From a virus, in IMG/VR virus record IMGVR_UViG_3300034101_005340, positions 1 through 28,431 of that record: DNA of 28,431 nt, one strand, 5' to 3'. Below the pieces are notes generated by a model. The model was not told the origin of the DNA, did not search any database, and worked only from the letters and a program-made list of their open reading frames with translations. The position numbers and the translations under genes were made by a program. Position 1 is the stretch's first letter, and every line of letters begins with the position of its first letter. Below are positions 7,470 through 13,871 of the stretch, in pieces.

Positions 7470-8021
7470 ATGACCAAAAAATTAATACCGATTATTGTTA
7501 CATCAATTCAAGAAATATCCCAAGAAAACGCATTTGAATCGAGTATCTTATGTAATTGCTGTAAAACAATTTCTCGGATGGTTAATGATTCTGGATTATG
7601 TGCGTTTTGTTTTAAAAAAATAGAACAATTTAACAACATCAAGGTTTTTAACTTTAAACCTTGTTATTATCTTTTTATGAAAATTGGCATTCAAAAAACA
7701 ATAATGGAAGAAATTGAAGCAGAACAAACGAATATTGGTTTGTTTACGAATTATATGGAATACAGTCCAAATAATATGATTTGGTATGTATACAGAGATA
7801 TAGAACCGAAAGAATTGTTTACTAAAGTTGAAGAAATGTACAATTTGTTTAAACAGACAGGATTGTTTGACAAATCTTTCTATAAACTAAATATTGAAAA
7901 AACAAGAAGTTTATTTTTTAATAAAAATAAATTTATTTGCATAGGATTTAATTTTGCAGAACTATCTGATGACAATTATTTATCAGCAAGTTTTTTTGAT
8001 AAAGAGCGGATTTTCTTGTGA
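7470..8021 (+). CDS. Hypothetical protein with N-terminal zinc-ribbon-like Cys cluster
   Basis: 183 aa, no family recognised. Residues about 28-47 hold C-N-C-C followed 13 residues later by C-x2-C (CAFC), a plausible zinc-binding knuckle. The rest is an alpha/beta domain rich in Phe, Tyr, Asn and Lys (MEYSPNNMIWYVYRDIEPK, FICIGFNFAEL). No membrane segment is evident. There is no clear ribosome site at 7470; a nearby ATG at 7460 opens a frame that stops at once. Confidence 0.7.
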   Translation: MTKKLIPIIVTSIQEISQENAFESSILCNCCKTISRMVNDSGLCAFCFKKIEQFNNIKVFNFKPCYYLFMKIGIQKTIMEEIEAEQTNIGLFTNYMEYSPNNMIWYVYRDIEPKELFTKVEEMYNLFKQTGLFDKSFYKLNIEKTRSLFFNKNKFICIGFNFAELSDDNYLSASFFDKERIFL

Positions 8022-8045
8022 TTTTTCTTAAAAGTATGCTATTTT
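8016..8045 (+). promoter_or_regulatory. Sigma70-like promoter with extended -10
   Basis: TTGTGA (8016-8021), an 18-nt spacer, then TATTTT (8040-8045) preceded by TGC give a host-type extended -10 promoter ahead of the gene at 8089. The same ATGCTAT extended -10 occurs before the gene at 19915. Together with the strong ribosome site downstream this predicts high expression. Confidence 0.4.
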
Positions 8046-8088
8046 AATTATGCAGATGTTGTTAAGTTTTTTGTTAAAGGAGCGTCAG

Positions 8089-8451
8089 ATGAGCGAAGCT
8101 AAGACCAAGAGTGCTACAAAGTCAACCACCAAGACTTCAGTGCCAGCAAATTCCATTCGTTACAAGATTGTAACGAAGCTTTCTGGTGTTAACGAAGTTT
8201 ATGAAGCAACGGCTGAAATTTCCGGCTTCAAGGCTACAAAGGTTACCCGACAGGATGGCACTACTGCCTTCACTACTCGTTCCGCTCTTACTAAGGCTTG
8301 CAAGGATCGTGCAGCTTCCCTCAAGCGTATTCCAATCTTTGATCTTGGTTCTGCAACTGTTGCACCTAGCAAGAAGGCAAAGGCACCAAAGGCTGGTAAG
8401 GTTGTTACCTTCTGCTCAACTGGTTGTCCAGTAACGGGCGCATGCTCTTAA
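8089..8451 (+). CDS. Small basic Lys/Ala/Thr-rich protein, apparently highly expressed
   Basis: 120 aa from the ATG at 8089, which has AAAGGAG 5 nt upstream; the longer frame from 8050 lacks this and is rejected. The N-terminus is a Lys/Thr/Ser tail (MSEAKTKSATKSTTKTS). It is followed by a compact domain (about 20-90) with IRYKIVTKLSGVNEVYEATA and a Lys/Arg-rich helix, then a Lys/Ala/Pro linker and a Cys end (CSTGCPVTGACS). Codons such as AAG, AAC and GTT dominate, unlike the AAA/AAT-rich neighbours, which suggests translational optimisation. Composition suits a nucleic-acid-binding protein, but no family was recognised. A strong terminator follows. Confidence 0.8.
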   Translation: MSEAKTKSATKSTTKTSVPANSIRYKIVTKLSGVNEVYEATAEISGFKATKVTRQDGTTAFTTRSALTKACKDRAASLKRIPIFDLGSATVAPSKKAKAPKAGKVVTFCSTGCPVTGACS

Positions 8452-8465
8452 GTTAATTTAAATTT

Positions 8466-8517
8466 AAAAAAAACAAGACCTAATCGTAATTTTTAATGAT
8501 TAGGTCTTGTTTTTTTA
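8466..8517 (+). terminator. Strong intrinsic terminator
   Basis: AACAAGACCTAATC (8472-8485) pairs perfectly with GATTAGGTCTTGTT (8498-8511) around a 12-nt loop, preceded by A8 and followed by a T-run. The A/T flanks extend the stem. It closes the gene at 8089-8451 and could act on either strand. Confidence 0.85.
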
Positions 8518-8545
8518 TTATTATTCATGAATTGTATTCTTACTT

Positions 8546-8569
8546 GATATATAATATTAAATGGAGGCG
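8546..8569 (+). promoter_or_regulatory. TATA element and ribosome site before the CGCG gene
   Basis: GATATATAATA (8546-8556) resembles the other TATA-type elements of the window. A strong GGAGGCG ribosome site (8563-8569) sits just before the ATG at 8572. The element follows the terminator at 8466-8517, so this gene probably begins its own transcript. Confidence 0.4.
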
Positions 8570-8571
8570 AT

Positions 8572-8790
8572 ATGGGTTGCGGATGTGGTGGTAAAAAAGG
8601 CACAATGCCCAACAGAAACGTAGTTAGAAACACTTCTATACAACAAAATATTGTCAGATCTATTGGAACTGGAGTTACTGAAGCTTTAAATCAACAAATA
8701 ACAACACCAGTTGGTATGGACAAAAATCGTTTAGAAGTTGAAAAAAAAAGAAGAGAAGCTATTAAAAAGTCTCTAGGAAAAATGATCTAA
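8572..8790 (+). CDS. Small CGCG-motif hypothetical protein
   Basis: 72 aa beginning MGCGCGGKKGTMPNRN. Two closely spaced cysteines (C3, C5) within a Gly-rich start are followed by a basic, mostly helical body (VRNTSIQQNIVRSIG) and a Lys/Arg-rich C-terminal helix (NRLEVEKKRREAIKKSLGK). The Cys pair could bind a metal. Function unknown. Strong GGAGG ribosome site. It precedes the acidic protein by 39 nt. Confidence 0.75.
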   Translation: MGCGCGGKKGTMPNRNVVRNTSIQQNIVRSIGTGVTEALNQQITTPVGMDKNRLEVEKKRREAIKKSLGKMI

Positions 8791-8793
8791 GTA

Positions 8794-8809
8794 TCTATAT
8801 ACAATAAAT
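8794..8809 (+). promoter_or_regulatory. TATA-type element before the acidic protein gene
   Basis: TCTATATACAATAAAT lies about 21-36 nt upstream of the ATG at 8830, with TTTGGAG as ribosome site in between. It fits the window-wide pattern of a T4-late-like core followed by a leader of 20-35 nt. Confidence 0.35.
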
Positions 8810-8829
8810 TGTATTTTTGGAGAACCAAC

Positions 8830-9870
8830 ATGCTCAATTATGAAAAGTGGAAGAAACTCAATGAGAGCTTTATGATGTCATCACCAATTGGTGGCATTAC
8901 CCATAACAATGGGTTCCTTGCTTATAGTCCTCTCTCTGAAGCCGAAATGGACAGAGATGAAGATGAAGACATGGAAGATGAAGACATGGAAGACGAAGAC
9001 ATGGAAGACGAAGATATGGAAGATGAAGACATGGATGATGAAGATATGGAAGATGAAGATATGGAAGATGAAGATATGGATGATGAAGATATGGATGATG
9101 AAGATATGGATGATGAAGACATGGATGATGAAGACATGGATGATGAAGATGATGGAGAAATGGAAATTCAAGATGATGCTGGAGAAATTGAAGAAATAGA
9201 AGATGGTGATGAATCAGAAGATTCTGATGACGGTGCTGTTCATCATCATCACCACCACTACCATGGTCATAAGAATAAAGAAGCATATAGCGATGATGCA
9301 GATGAAGAAGCTGGCAATGAGATGATGTGCAAGCGTTGTGGTTCTTACATGGCTAACGAAAATCATGATTGTGGCATTGATGAGTGGGCTGCTAGTGTTA
9401 AGTCTTTGATTAATCCAGTTATTTTACAGAAGCTTAATGGTAAGATTTTGACTGAAGCATCATTCAAGGGTGCTAAAATTGATATTAAAGATGGTGAAGT
9501 TGGTTCTGTTGGTGCTGTAAAGTCTAAATTAAAAACTTTCCTTGATGGTGTCGAAAGTCAAATTGACAGCATGACTGATAGACAAAGATATTCAATTCTT
9601 TCCAGTGTTGTTAACGCTTTGGTTACCGATGCTGAACTTCCTGACTTCTTGAAGTTTATCAAAATGGAAAAAAGTTCAATTGTGAAGAGTGACCCAAAAG
9701 AAACAGAAGAAAAAATGTATAAGGGTAGAGTCTCCAAGAAGAAAAGTGGTCCATGCAAGAAGTGTTCAACTAGCATGAAATTTATGCCAGCAAAATCAGG
9801 CAAGTATGCTGGCAAAAATATGCCAACAAAATCAGGCAAGTATGCTGGCAAAAAAATGAAAAAGAAATGA
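8830..9870 (+). CDS. Targeting-peptide protein with acidic pentapeptide repeats, His run and zinc knuckle
   Basis: 346 aa from ATG at 8830; GGAG lies 7 nt upstream, so the start at 8809 is rejected. Order: targeting-like MLNYEKWKKLNESF with KLNE|S; acidic EDMED/EDMDD pentapeptides (about 41-107) and more Asp/Glu to 135; a His run HHHHHHYHGH (138-147); a CKRCG...H-D-C knuckle (C167, C170, H179, C181); a helical domain (about 190-290); and a basic tail with CKKC and twice KSGKYAGK. Acidic prohead-core proteins such as T4 gp67 are similarly charged, so a scaffold or packaged internal protein is plausible. The very acidic middle and very basic end may allow self-association or DNA contact. Exact function unknown. 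Confidence 0.8.
   Translation: MLNYEKWKKLNESFMMSSPIGGITHNNGFLAYSPLSEAEMDRDEDEDMEDEDMEDEDMEDEDMEDEDMDDEDMEDEDMEDEDMDDEDMDDEDMDDEDMDDEDMDDEDDGEMEIQDDAGEIEEIEDGDESEDSDDGAVHHHHHHYHGHKNKEAYSDDADEEAGNEMMCKRCGSYMANENHDCGIDEWAASVKSLINPVILQKLNGKILTEASFKGAKIDIKDGEVGSVGAVKSKLKTFLDGVESQIDSMTDRQRYSILSSVVNALVTDAELPDFLKFIKMEKSSIVKSDPKETEEKMYKGRVSKKKSGPCKKCSTSMKFMPAKSGKYAGKNMPTKSGKYAGKKMKKK
8958..9152 (+). repeat. 15-nt acidic-pentapeptide tandem repeats
   Basis: About 13 degenerate copies of a 15-nt unit (GAAGATATGGATGAT type) encode Glu-Asp-Met-[Glu/Asp]-Asp. They stay in frame, so unit gain or loss would change only the length of the acidic arm. Reverse-strand open frames here are shadows. Confidence 0.85.
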
Positions 9871-9886
9871 GGTAGCACTTAACTAC

Positions 9887-10786
9887 TTAGCCTCCCATGC
9901 AGTTTGCATGGGAGGCTATTTTTTTTGCATCATTGATTTGCTGAACCAAATCATTAGGCATAAAATTAAAAATAAAACCAAGAAGTCTATCAGCTTCAAA
10001 TTTATTACAATTATTAATTGCATCTTTGATAATATTCACATCATAACCAAAACAATTATATGAAATCTTATCACCAATTGTAACAGTCCAGAATTTTTCC
10101 CAAATCTTTTCGATCATTTCATTGTAAACGAAATCAGTTAAAGAATAAACCAATGCTGTATATTCTGGTTTGCCAATCCACCAAGAACTCAAAACTCTAT
10201 ATTCAATTCCATAATTCTTTGGTCTAAAAGATCCAGCTCTACCAAAAACCTTCCTTCTATCAATTTGACTTAAATCATTGTCTATAGCAACAGACGTTAA
10301 ACCTAAAAATAAATCAAGCATGTAAACAAACAAAGGTTTAATAATCGGATCAAGCAGAATTTCATCTCCAACAGATCCAATGTGCAAATGTCCACCTGAA
10401 GTCCTTACAGAACTATTTTTAATAAAGTTTTTAGGTTCTGTGTTTATCATCAACGTATATGCGTTGTATTCGTCGTCACAGCCACTTTCTTTTGCATTAG
10501 CATCTTGCAGCACACTTTGCTCAATGATAGCAGCAGCTGTCAAATCGACCTTATAAGGAGATGCTAGTTTTTCTAACAGATAAACGCCGTTTGTGATATT
10601 TGTGATAAATTCTCGTGCATTATTGCATGGAGGAATATTAAATTCTGCTAAAATATTATCATAATATATTTTTATTTTTTGTTTTTTGTAAGGATTATCT
10701 TTGTCATGTGTAATATGCTTTGCAGCATTAATTACTTGATCAGAAGAATTGCGTAGGAAACACTCTACATCTGATCCTATTTGCAC
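9887..10786 (-). CDS. Phage COOH-NH2 amidoligase, phiEco32 type
   Basis: 299 aa. The order of motifs matches the glutamine-synthetase-fold COOH-NH2 ligases first described in phage phiEco32: IGSDVECFLR (3-12), DNILAEFNIPP (43-53), GCDDEYNAY (102-110), RTSGGHLHIG (128-137) and RRKVFGRAGSFRP with YGIEYRVLSSWW (177-203). Such enzymes use ATP to join a carboxylate to an amine; the natural substrate of the phage members is unsettled, with wall peptides or virion proteins suggested. GTG start with GAGG 8 nt upstream. Length is normal and all recognisable motifs are intact. It is followed by the ADP-ribosyltransferase-like gene further upstream on the same strand. Confidence 0.85.
   Translation of the reverse strand: MQIGSDVECFLRNSSDQVINAAKHITHDKDNPYKKQKIKIYYDNILAEFNIPPCNNAREFITNITNGVYLLEKLASPYKVDLTAAAIIEQSVLQDANAKESGCDDEYNAYTLMINTEPKNFIKNSSVRTSGGHLHIGSVGDEILLDPIIKPLFVYMLDLFLGLTSVAIDNDLSQIDRRKVFGRAGSFRPKNYGIEYRVLSSWWIGKPEYTALVYSLTDFVYNEMIEKIWEKFWTVTIGDKISYNCFGYDVNIIKDAINNCNKFEADRLLGFIFNFMPNDLVQQINDAKKIASHANCMGG
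9888..9926 (+). terminator. Intrinsic terminator embedded in the end of the convergent gene
   Basis: AGCCTCCCATGCA and TGCATGGGAGGCT form a perfect 13-bp stem with a 3-nt loop, followed by T8. It ends the plus-strand gene stopping at 9870. The same bases encode the last codons (HANCMGG) and stop of the minus-strand amidoligase gene, so terminator and coding sequence are superimposed. There is no T-run on the minus strand. Confidence 0.9.
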
Positions 10787-10860
10787 AACAAAATCCTCTG
10801 ATGATAGATGATACTAATAAATTAGAATCATTGAATAATTAATTAAAGAAAATATAATTA

Positions 10861-11763
10861 CTAGTCATCATTTCCATATGTTTCTAAAAGCCAAGACAAT
10901 GCTCTAGCATATTGTTTTGGATATAGATAATAATGGAATATTTTAATAAATTCTTGTGCAATGCTTTCTGATCTAATAATTTGATTTGTTATTTGTTTCA
11001 ACGCACTTGTTGCCCTTATTGCAGATTTTGTGACTTTCTCAGCTAATCTTTTTACAAACTCATCAGCATCAAAATCGTCTTCAGGCAAAAACAATTTATC
11101 CTCATGCTTCAACATACTGTTTCTGTTTTGATATGTTTTGTCACTTTTAAGATCTATATCTTTATACTTTTCAAGAAATTCTTCTAAATTAATTTTTTCC
11201 CAATTATTATCTCTTTCTGAAAATGAAATAATTTTATCTGGATTTAAATTTCCAGTAAATAAAGCTTGATATTCAGAACTATCAAAAAGCACTTTAGTCA
11301 TATAGGGATTATCACTAGATTTAACAAATTCAGGTTGGTTTTGATCATTTCTTATTTCGTTTTCAAATCTTTTTTTAGTTGCCAATCTTTCAACCTTGCT
11401 TCTAAATGTTGGCATATAAGAACCTTGTGTACCATATGATCCCTGTACCCAAACTGGTGGTTCTAGATCTTCGTATTTTGCAATAAATTCTACAACGCAC
11501 CCATCAAGAGCAAAATCTCTAGCTGTTTTTTCTGATATTGTGACAAATAGTCCTTTAGGATTTGTGTTTGCTTCATAAGAATATTTCCTAGCGGGTCTTA
11601 ACTGTCCTGAAATGCCATATCTAGCTGCAATTATTGCTTCTGTGACATTGTCAAACCCATGGAAAACTCTTACAGTGTCTCCTCTTTTCAAAGGTTCAAA
11701 ATCACCTCGCATGTTGTCATATTTGTGCAAATGCTCGTTTAGCCAATCATAAAATGTATTCAT
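10861..11763 (-). CDS. Putative ADP-ribosyltransferase-like protein with targeting peptide
   Basis: 300 aa from ATG at 11763; the longer frame to 11808 adds a hydrophobic extension and lacks a ribosome site. It opens MNTFYDWLNEHLHKYD (WLNE|H). Residues about 31-35 give RVFHG, then PKGLFVTISEKTARDFA (about 73-89) with VVEF. Later comes SSEYQALFTGNLNPDKIISF (about 167-186). This order, His-Gly, then a [FY]-x-[ST] strand with helix, then a Glu-bearing strand ahead of 'P-x-x-I', resembles ADP-ribosyltransferases of the H-Y/F-E kind. The C-terminal third is helical and basic. T4 Alt is a packaged, injected ADP-ribosyltransferase, so a similar role is attractive. Not proven: the catalytic Glu is not certain. 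Confidence 0.6.
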   Translation of the reverse strand: MNTFYDWLNEHLHKYDNMRGDFEPLKRGDTVRVFHGFDNVTEAIIAARYGISGQLRPARKYSYEANTNPKGLFVTISEKTARDFALDGCVVEFIAKYEDLEPPVWVQGSYGTQGSYMPTFRSKVERLATKKRFENEIRNDQNQPEFVKSSDNPYMTKVLFDSSEYQALFTGNLNPDKIISFSERDNNWEKINLEEFLEKYKDIDLKSDKTYQNRNSMLKHEDKLFLPEDDFDADEFVKRLAEKVTKSAIRATSALKQITNQIIRSESIAQEFIKIFHYYLYPKQYARALSWLLETYGNDD

Positions 11764-11768
11764 AATGC

Positions 11769-11776
11769 TATTTATG
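11769..11776 (-). promoter_or_regulatory. CATAAATA late-type core
   Basis: The minus strand reads GTCATAAATAG just 5 nt before the ATG at 11763. It differs from the T4 late core TATAAATA at one base. No ribosome site lies between, so transcription from here would give a nearly leaderless mRNA. Confidence 0.35.
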
Positions 11777-11852
11777 ACTGCGTTTAATAATATTATCGTT
11801 CCAAGCATTTGTTTCTGAATAATTAATTAATTAGAAAAGGCTGGTTTTAACT

Positions 11853-11868
11853 CTATATATTGTATAAT
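11853..11868 (+). promoter_or_regulatory. TATA-type element before the virion protein operon
   Basis: CTATATATTGTATAAT lies about 17-32 nt before the ATG at 11885, with a weak TTGGA ribosome site in between. It heads the three overlapping genes 11885-13490. The rest of the 121-nt divergent gap is plain AT-rich sequence. Confidence 0.35.
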
Positions 11869-11884
11869 TTGATTGGAAAAAATA

Positions 11885-12688
11885 ATGATAACAGCAAATG
11901 ATATTGTTTTTGTTTTTAGTGGCAGTACAGGCAACTATGATCCTTTCGAAAGTTTGGGTGGCGATCCTTCTAACGTAGAAATTGCCGACATTTCTCAAAA
12001 CCTGTTTAACTCTCTCACAGACTCACAACTTAAAACAGGGCTGGTAGACTATCGTTGTTTTTATATATTTAATCAAAATGACACCGAAACTCTTTATGAT
12101 GTATCAATTTACGTTCAAAACACCACTGCTACATCATGTTTGATTGGTGTTAACAAACAAAACGACACACAGAAGATAACGCTTAGTGGTCCTGCAACAG
12201 GTGGCAACTTAGTTCTTAGTTATGAAGATCAGACTTTTACAGTTGCCTTCTCTGTGAACATGACCACATTAGCAAATAATTTTGTTTCAGCATTGAATAA
12301 TATTGGTTTGCTTGGTGTTACGGCAGTAGCAGAAGCAAACACAGGTTACTACACAGTTACAATAGTATTTGAAGACGATTCAGGTTACAAGTACCATCCT
12401 TTACTTGAATTAGTAGACAACAATTTAACACCAGCTACTGATTTCTTTATTAGTAAAACTCAAAATGGTTCACCTATAAATATTATTACTCCTAAAACAG
12501 CAACTGTTTTAATCAAACCAGAAAATATACAATTTGCTAGTTTTGCAGAAACACAACCATTAACTTTGGGAAGCTTAAGACCTTTTGAAGGATTTCCCGT
12601 TTGGTTGCAAAGAACTATAGAACCGGGAACATCTAAATCCGATAATCAAACATTTACTTTCAAGATTGCAGGAAAGGTTATAACTTGA
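11885..12688 (+). CDS. Virion structural protein, beta-sandwich type
   Basis: 267 aa from ATG at 11885 (a TTG at 11873 is possible). The N-terminus has FVFSGSTGNYDPFESLGGDP, then DYRCFYIFNQNDTETLYDV, and the C-terminus ends FPVWLQRTIEPGTSKSDNQ followed by FTFKIAG. This plan, a Gly-rich opener, an RC-IY-N strand and a closing 'W-x-R-T-x-x-G' segment, is one I associate with minor virion proteins of large aquatic phages. A middle region (about 100-190) appears to be an inserted beta domain. No enzymatic motif. Its stop overlaps the next start (TTGA). Confidence 0.75.
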   Translation: MITANDIVFVFSGSTGNYDPFESLGGDPSNVEIADISQNLFNSLTDSQLKTGLVDYRCFYIFNQNDTETLYDVSIYVQNTTATSCLIGVNKQNDTQKITLSGPATGGNLVLSYEDQTFTVAFSVNMTTLANNFVSALNNIGLLGVTAVAEANTGYYTVTIVFEDDSGYKYHPLLELVDNNLTPATDFFISKTQNGSPINIITPKTATVLIKPENIQFASFAETQPLTLGSLRPFEGFPVWLQRTIEPGTSKSDNQTFTFKIAGKVIT

Positions 12689-12975
12689 AAAATAAGAAAT
12701 GTCCAAGTTGTAATATAGATTATTCATTTATAAGTGAAAAACATCGACTTGGATGTTCTTTTTGTTATTTCGCATTCAGAAAAGAAATGCTTTATGTTTT
12801 TGAGTACAAACAAGATAATAATTATAAACATGTTGGAAAAATTCCTAAGAAATACGATAATCCTGTTGTGTTGTTTGTAAATGATTTGATTGATGAAAAA
12901 ATAAAAAATGAAAATGTTAAAAAAGATTTAAAAGACAAGATGCAGATAAACGCAAGTATTGGAGAACAATTATGA
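12685..12975 (+). CDS. McsA-like zinc-finger protein
   Basis: 96 aa. Residues 6-9 CPSC, then RLGCSFCYFAFRKEM (22-36) and KHVGKIPKK (48-56), reproduce the second zinc domain of McsA, where C-x2-C and GCS-CY-AF are followed by 'H-x-G-K-x-P-K-R'. McsA activates the protein-arginine kinase McsB in Firmicutes. The C-terminal helix (NDLIDEKIKNENVKKDLK) occupies the place of the usual UVR helix but is not a clear match. TTG start with AGGAAAGG 7 nt upstream. It overlaps genes on both sides by 4 nt (TTGA, ATGA), so it is translated with two virion proteins. Role in the phage unknown. Confidence 0.65.
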   Translation: MKNKKCPSCNIDYSFISEKHRLGCSFCYFAFRKEMLYVFEYKQDNNYKHVGKIPKKYDNPVVLFVNDLIDEKIKNENVKKDLKDKMQINASIGEQL

Positions 12976-13490
12976 AAAATTGGCATGGCATAATGAAAAT
13001 TGAAGAGATAATTCACAGTGATGCGAATGGCAAAGAACTTTATAAAGAAGAAAATGTTTATAACATTTTACATGGTCAAGGAGAAGAAACAATACTTTCT
13101 GCTATTTTTGCAGGTGGTCCTAACAATAACGCATATATCCCTATTAACTATTATCTTGGCTTAGACAATAGAGCAACTATAAGTGAAGGGCAAACTCTTG
13201 CAAGTCTTGTAGGAGAACCAAGCGGTAATGGTTATAGTAGACAGCCAGTAAGCTCAACTACTGGATTTACTATAATAAACAATGGTGGCGTGTATCAAGC
13301 TAGAAGTAATGTTGTAATTTTTGCAGCTGTAACTGGATCATGGGGTCCAGTTGTCAATATATTTTTAACAAATTCTAGTTCTGGAACAACTGGCAAGCTG
13401 TATAGCACAGCAGTTTTATCAGCACCAATTGTACTCAGTGCTGGAGAAAATGTAAGCGCAAGATTTTCAATGGCTTTGAGAAACTGCTAA
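12972..13490 (+). CDS. Virion structural protein
   Basis: 172 aa. After a short strand-rich start (MKIEEIIHSDANGKEL) come YNILHGQGEETILSAIFAGG, then YYLGLDNRATISEGQTLASL with GEPSGNGYSRQPVSS, and a closing GSWGPVVNIFLTNSS with 'LSAGENVSARFSMAL'. The LGLDNR...GEPSGNGY-RQ...SWG-V-N-FLT pattern is one I recall from phage minor structural or tail proteins; location in the particle is uncertain. ATG overlaps the previous stop (ATGA), with GGAG 7 nt upstream. The 3' end overlaps the convergent gene by 24 nt. Confidence 0.75.
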   Translation: MKNWHGIMKIEEIIHSDANGKELYKEENVYNILHGQGEETILSAIFAGGPNNNAYIPINYYLGLDNRATISEGQTLASLVGEPSGNGYSRQPVSSTTGFTIINNGGVYQARSNVVIFAAVTGSWGPVVNIFLTNSSSGTTGKLYSTAVLSAPIVLSAGENVSARFSMALRNC

Positions 13491-13871
13491 TTCATCAACA
13501 AAAATATAATTTTTTTCTAAAACAGATTTATCTGTTATGCAAATAAAATGCATTTCTTTTTTGCCTTTTATAATAAATTTTAATTTTTCTTTTCCACCAT
13601 TTTCTTTATCTAAAATGTCATCAATATCGACATTTACTTTTTTTGGATTAAAATTTATATTGATGTGTTCAAGTTTATCAACAACTTCTGTTTTTTTTGA
13701 ATTTGAATCAAGTTCATACAATGTGACATGTTCTTCTATGAATGAGAATTCTATGTTAAATTTATCTTGATTTATTTCTGTGAGAAATCCTTCTGCCATA
13801 ATTTTGTTGCCTATGTTAAGTTCGTTTCTTCCATTAGCGTCAACAAATATTTGGTGATTATAAATCTTCAT
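13467..13871 (-). CDS. Hypothetical protein coupled to the nuclease
   Basis: 134 aa from ATG at 13871 (MKIYNHQIFVDANGRNE), whose first base is the last base of the nuclease stop (TGATG). It is beta-rich and charged (KFNIEFSFIEEHVTLYELD, KEKLKFIIKGKKEMHFICI), without cysteines clustered or membrane segments. Not recognised. Tight coupling suggests it works with the RecB/Cas4-type nuclease, or simply shares its early transcript. Confidence 0.7.
   Translation of the reverse strand: MKIYNHQIFVDANGRNELNIGNKIMAEGFLTEINQDKFNIEFSFIEEHVTLYELDSNSKKTEVVDKLEHININFNPKKVNVDIDDILDKENGGKEKLKFIIKGKKEMHFICITDKSVLEKNYIFVDELAVSQSH

Noticed and set aside
9241-9270. His run as a cloning-vector tag
   Set aside because: It is internal, uses mixed codons, is interrupted by Tyr and Gly, and is embedded in an ordinary phage gene.
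8881-9286. Several long reading frames (Met-Lys-Trp, His-Leu and Ser-rich) over the acidic repeats
   Set aside because: They are shifted or reverse readings of the 15-nt repeat encoding the acidic arm; no ribosome sites and extreme repeat composition.
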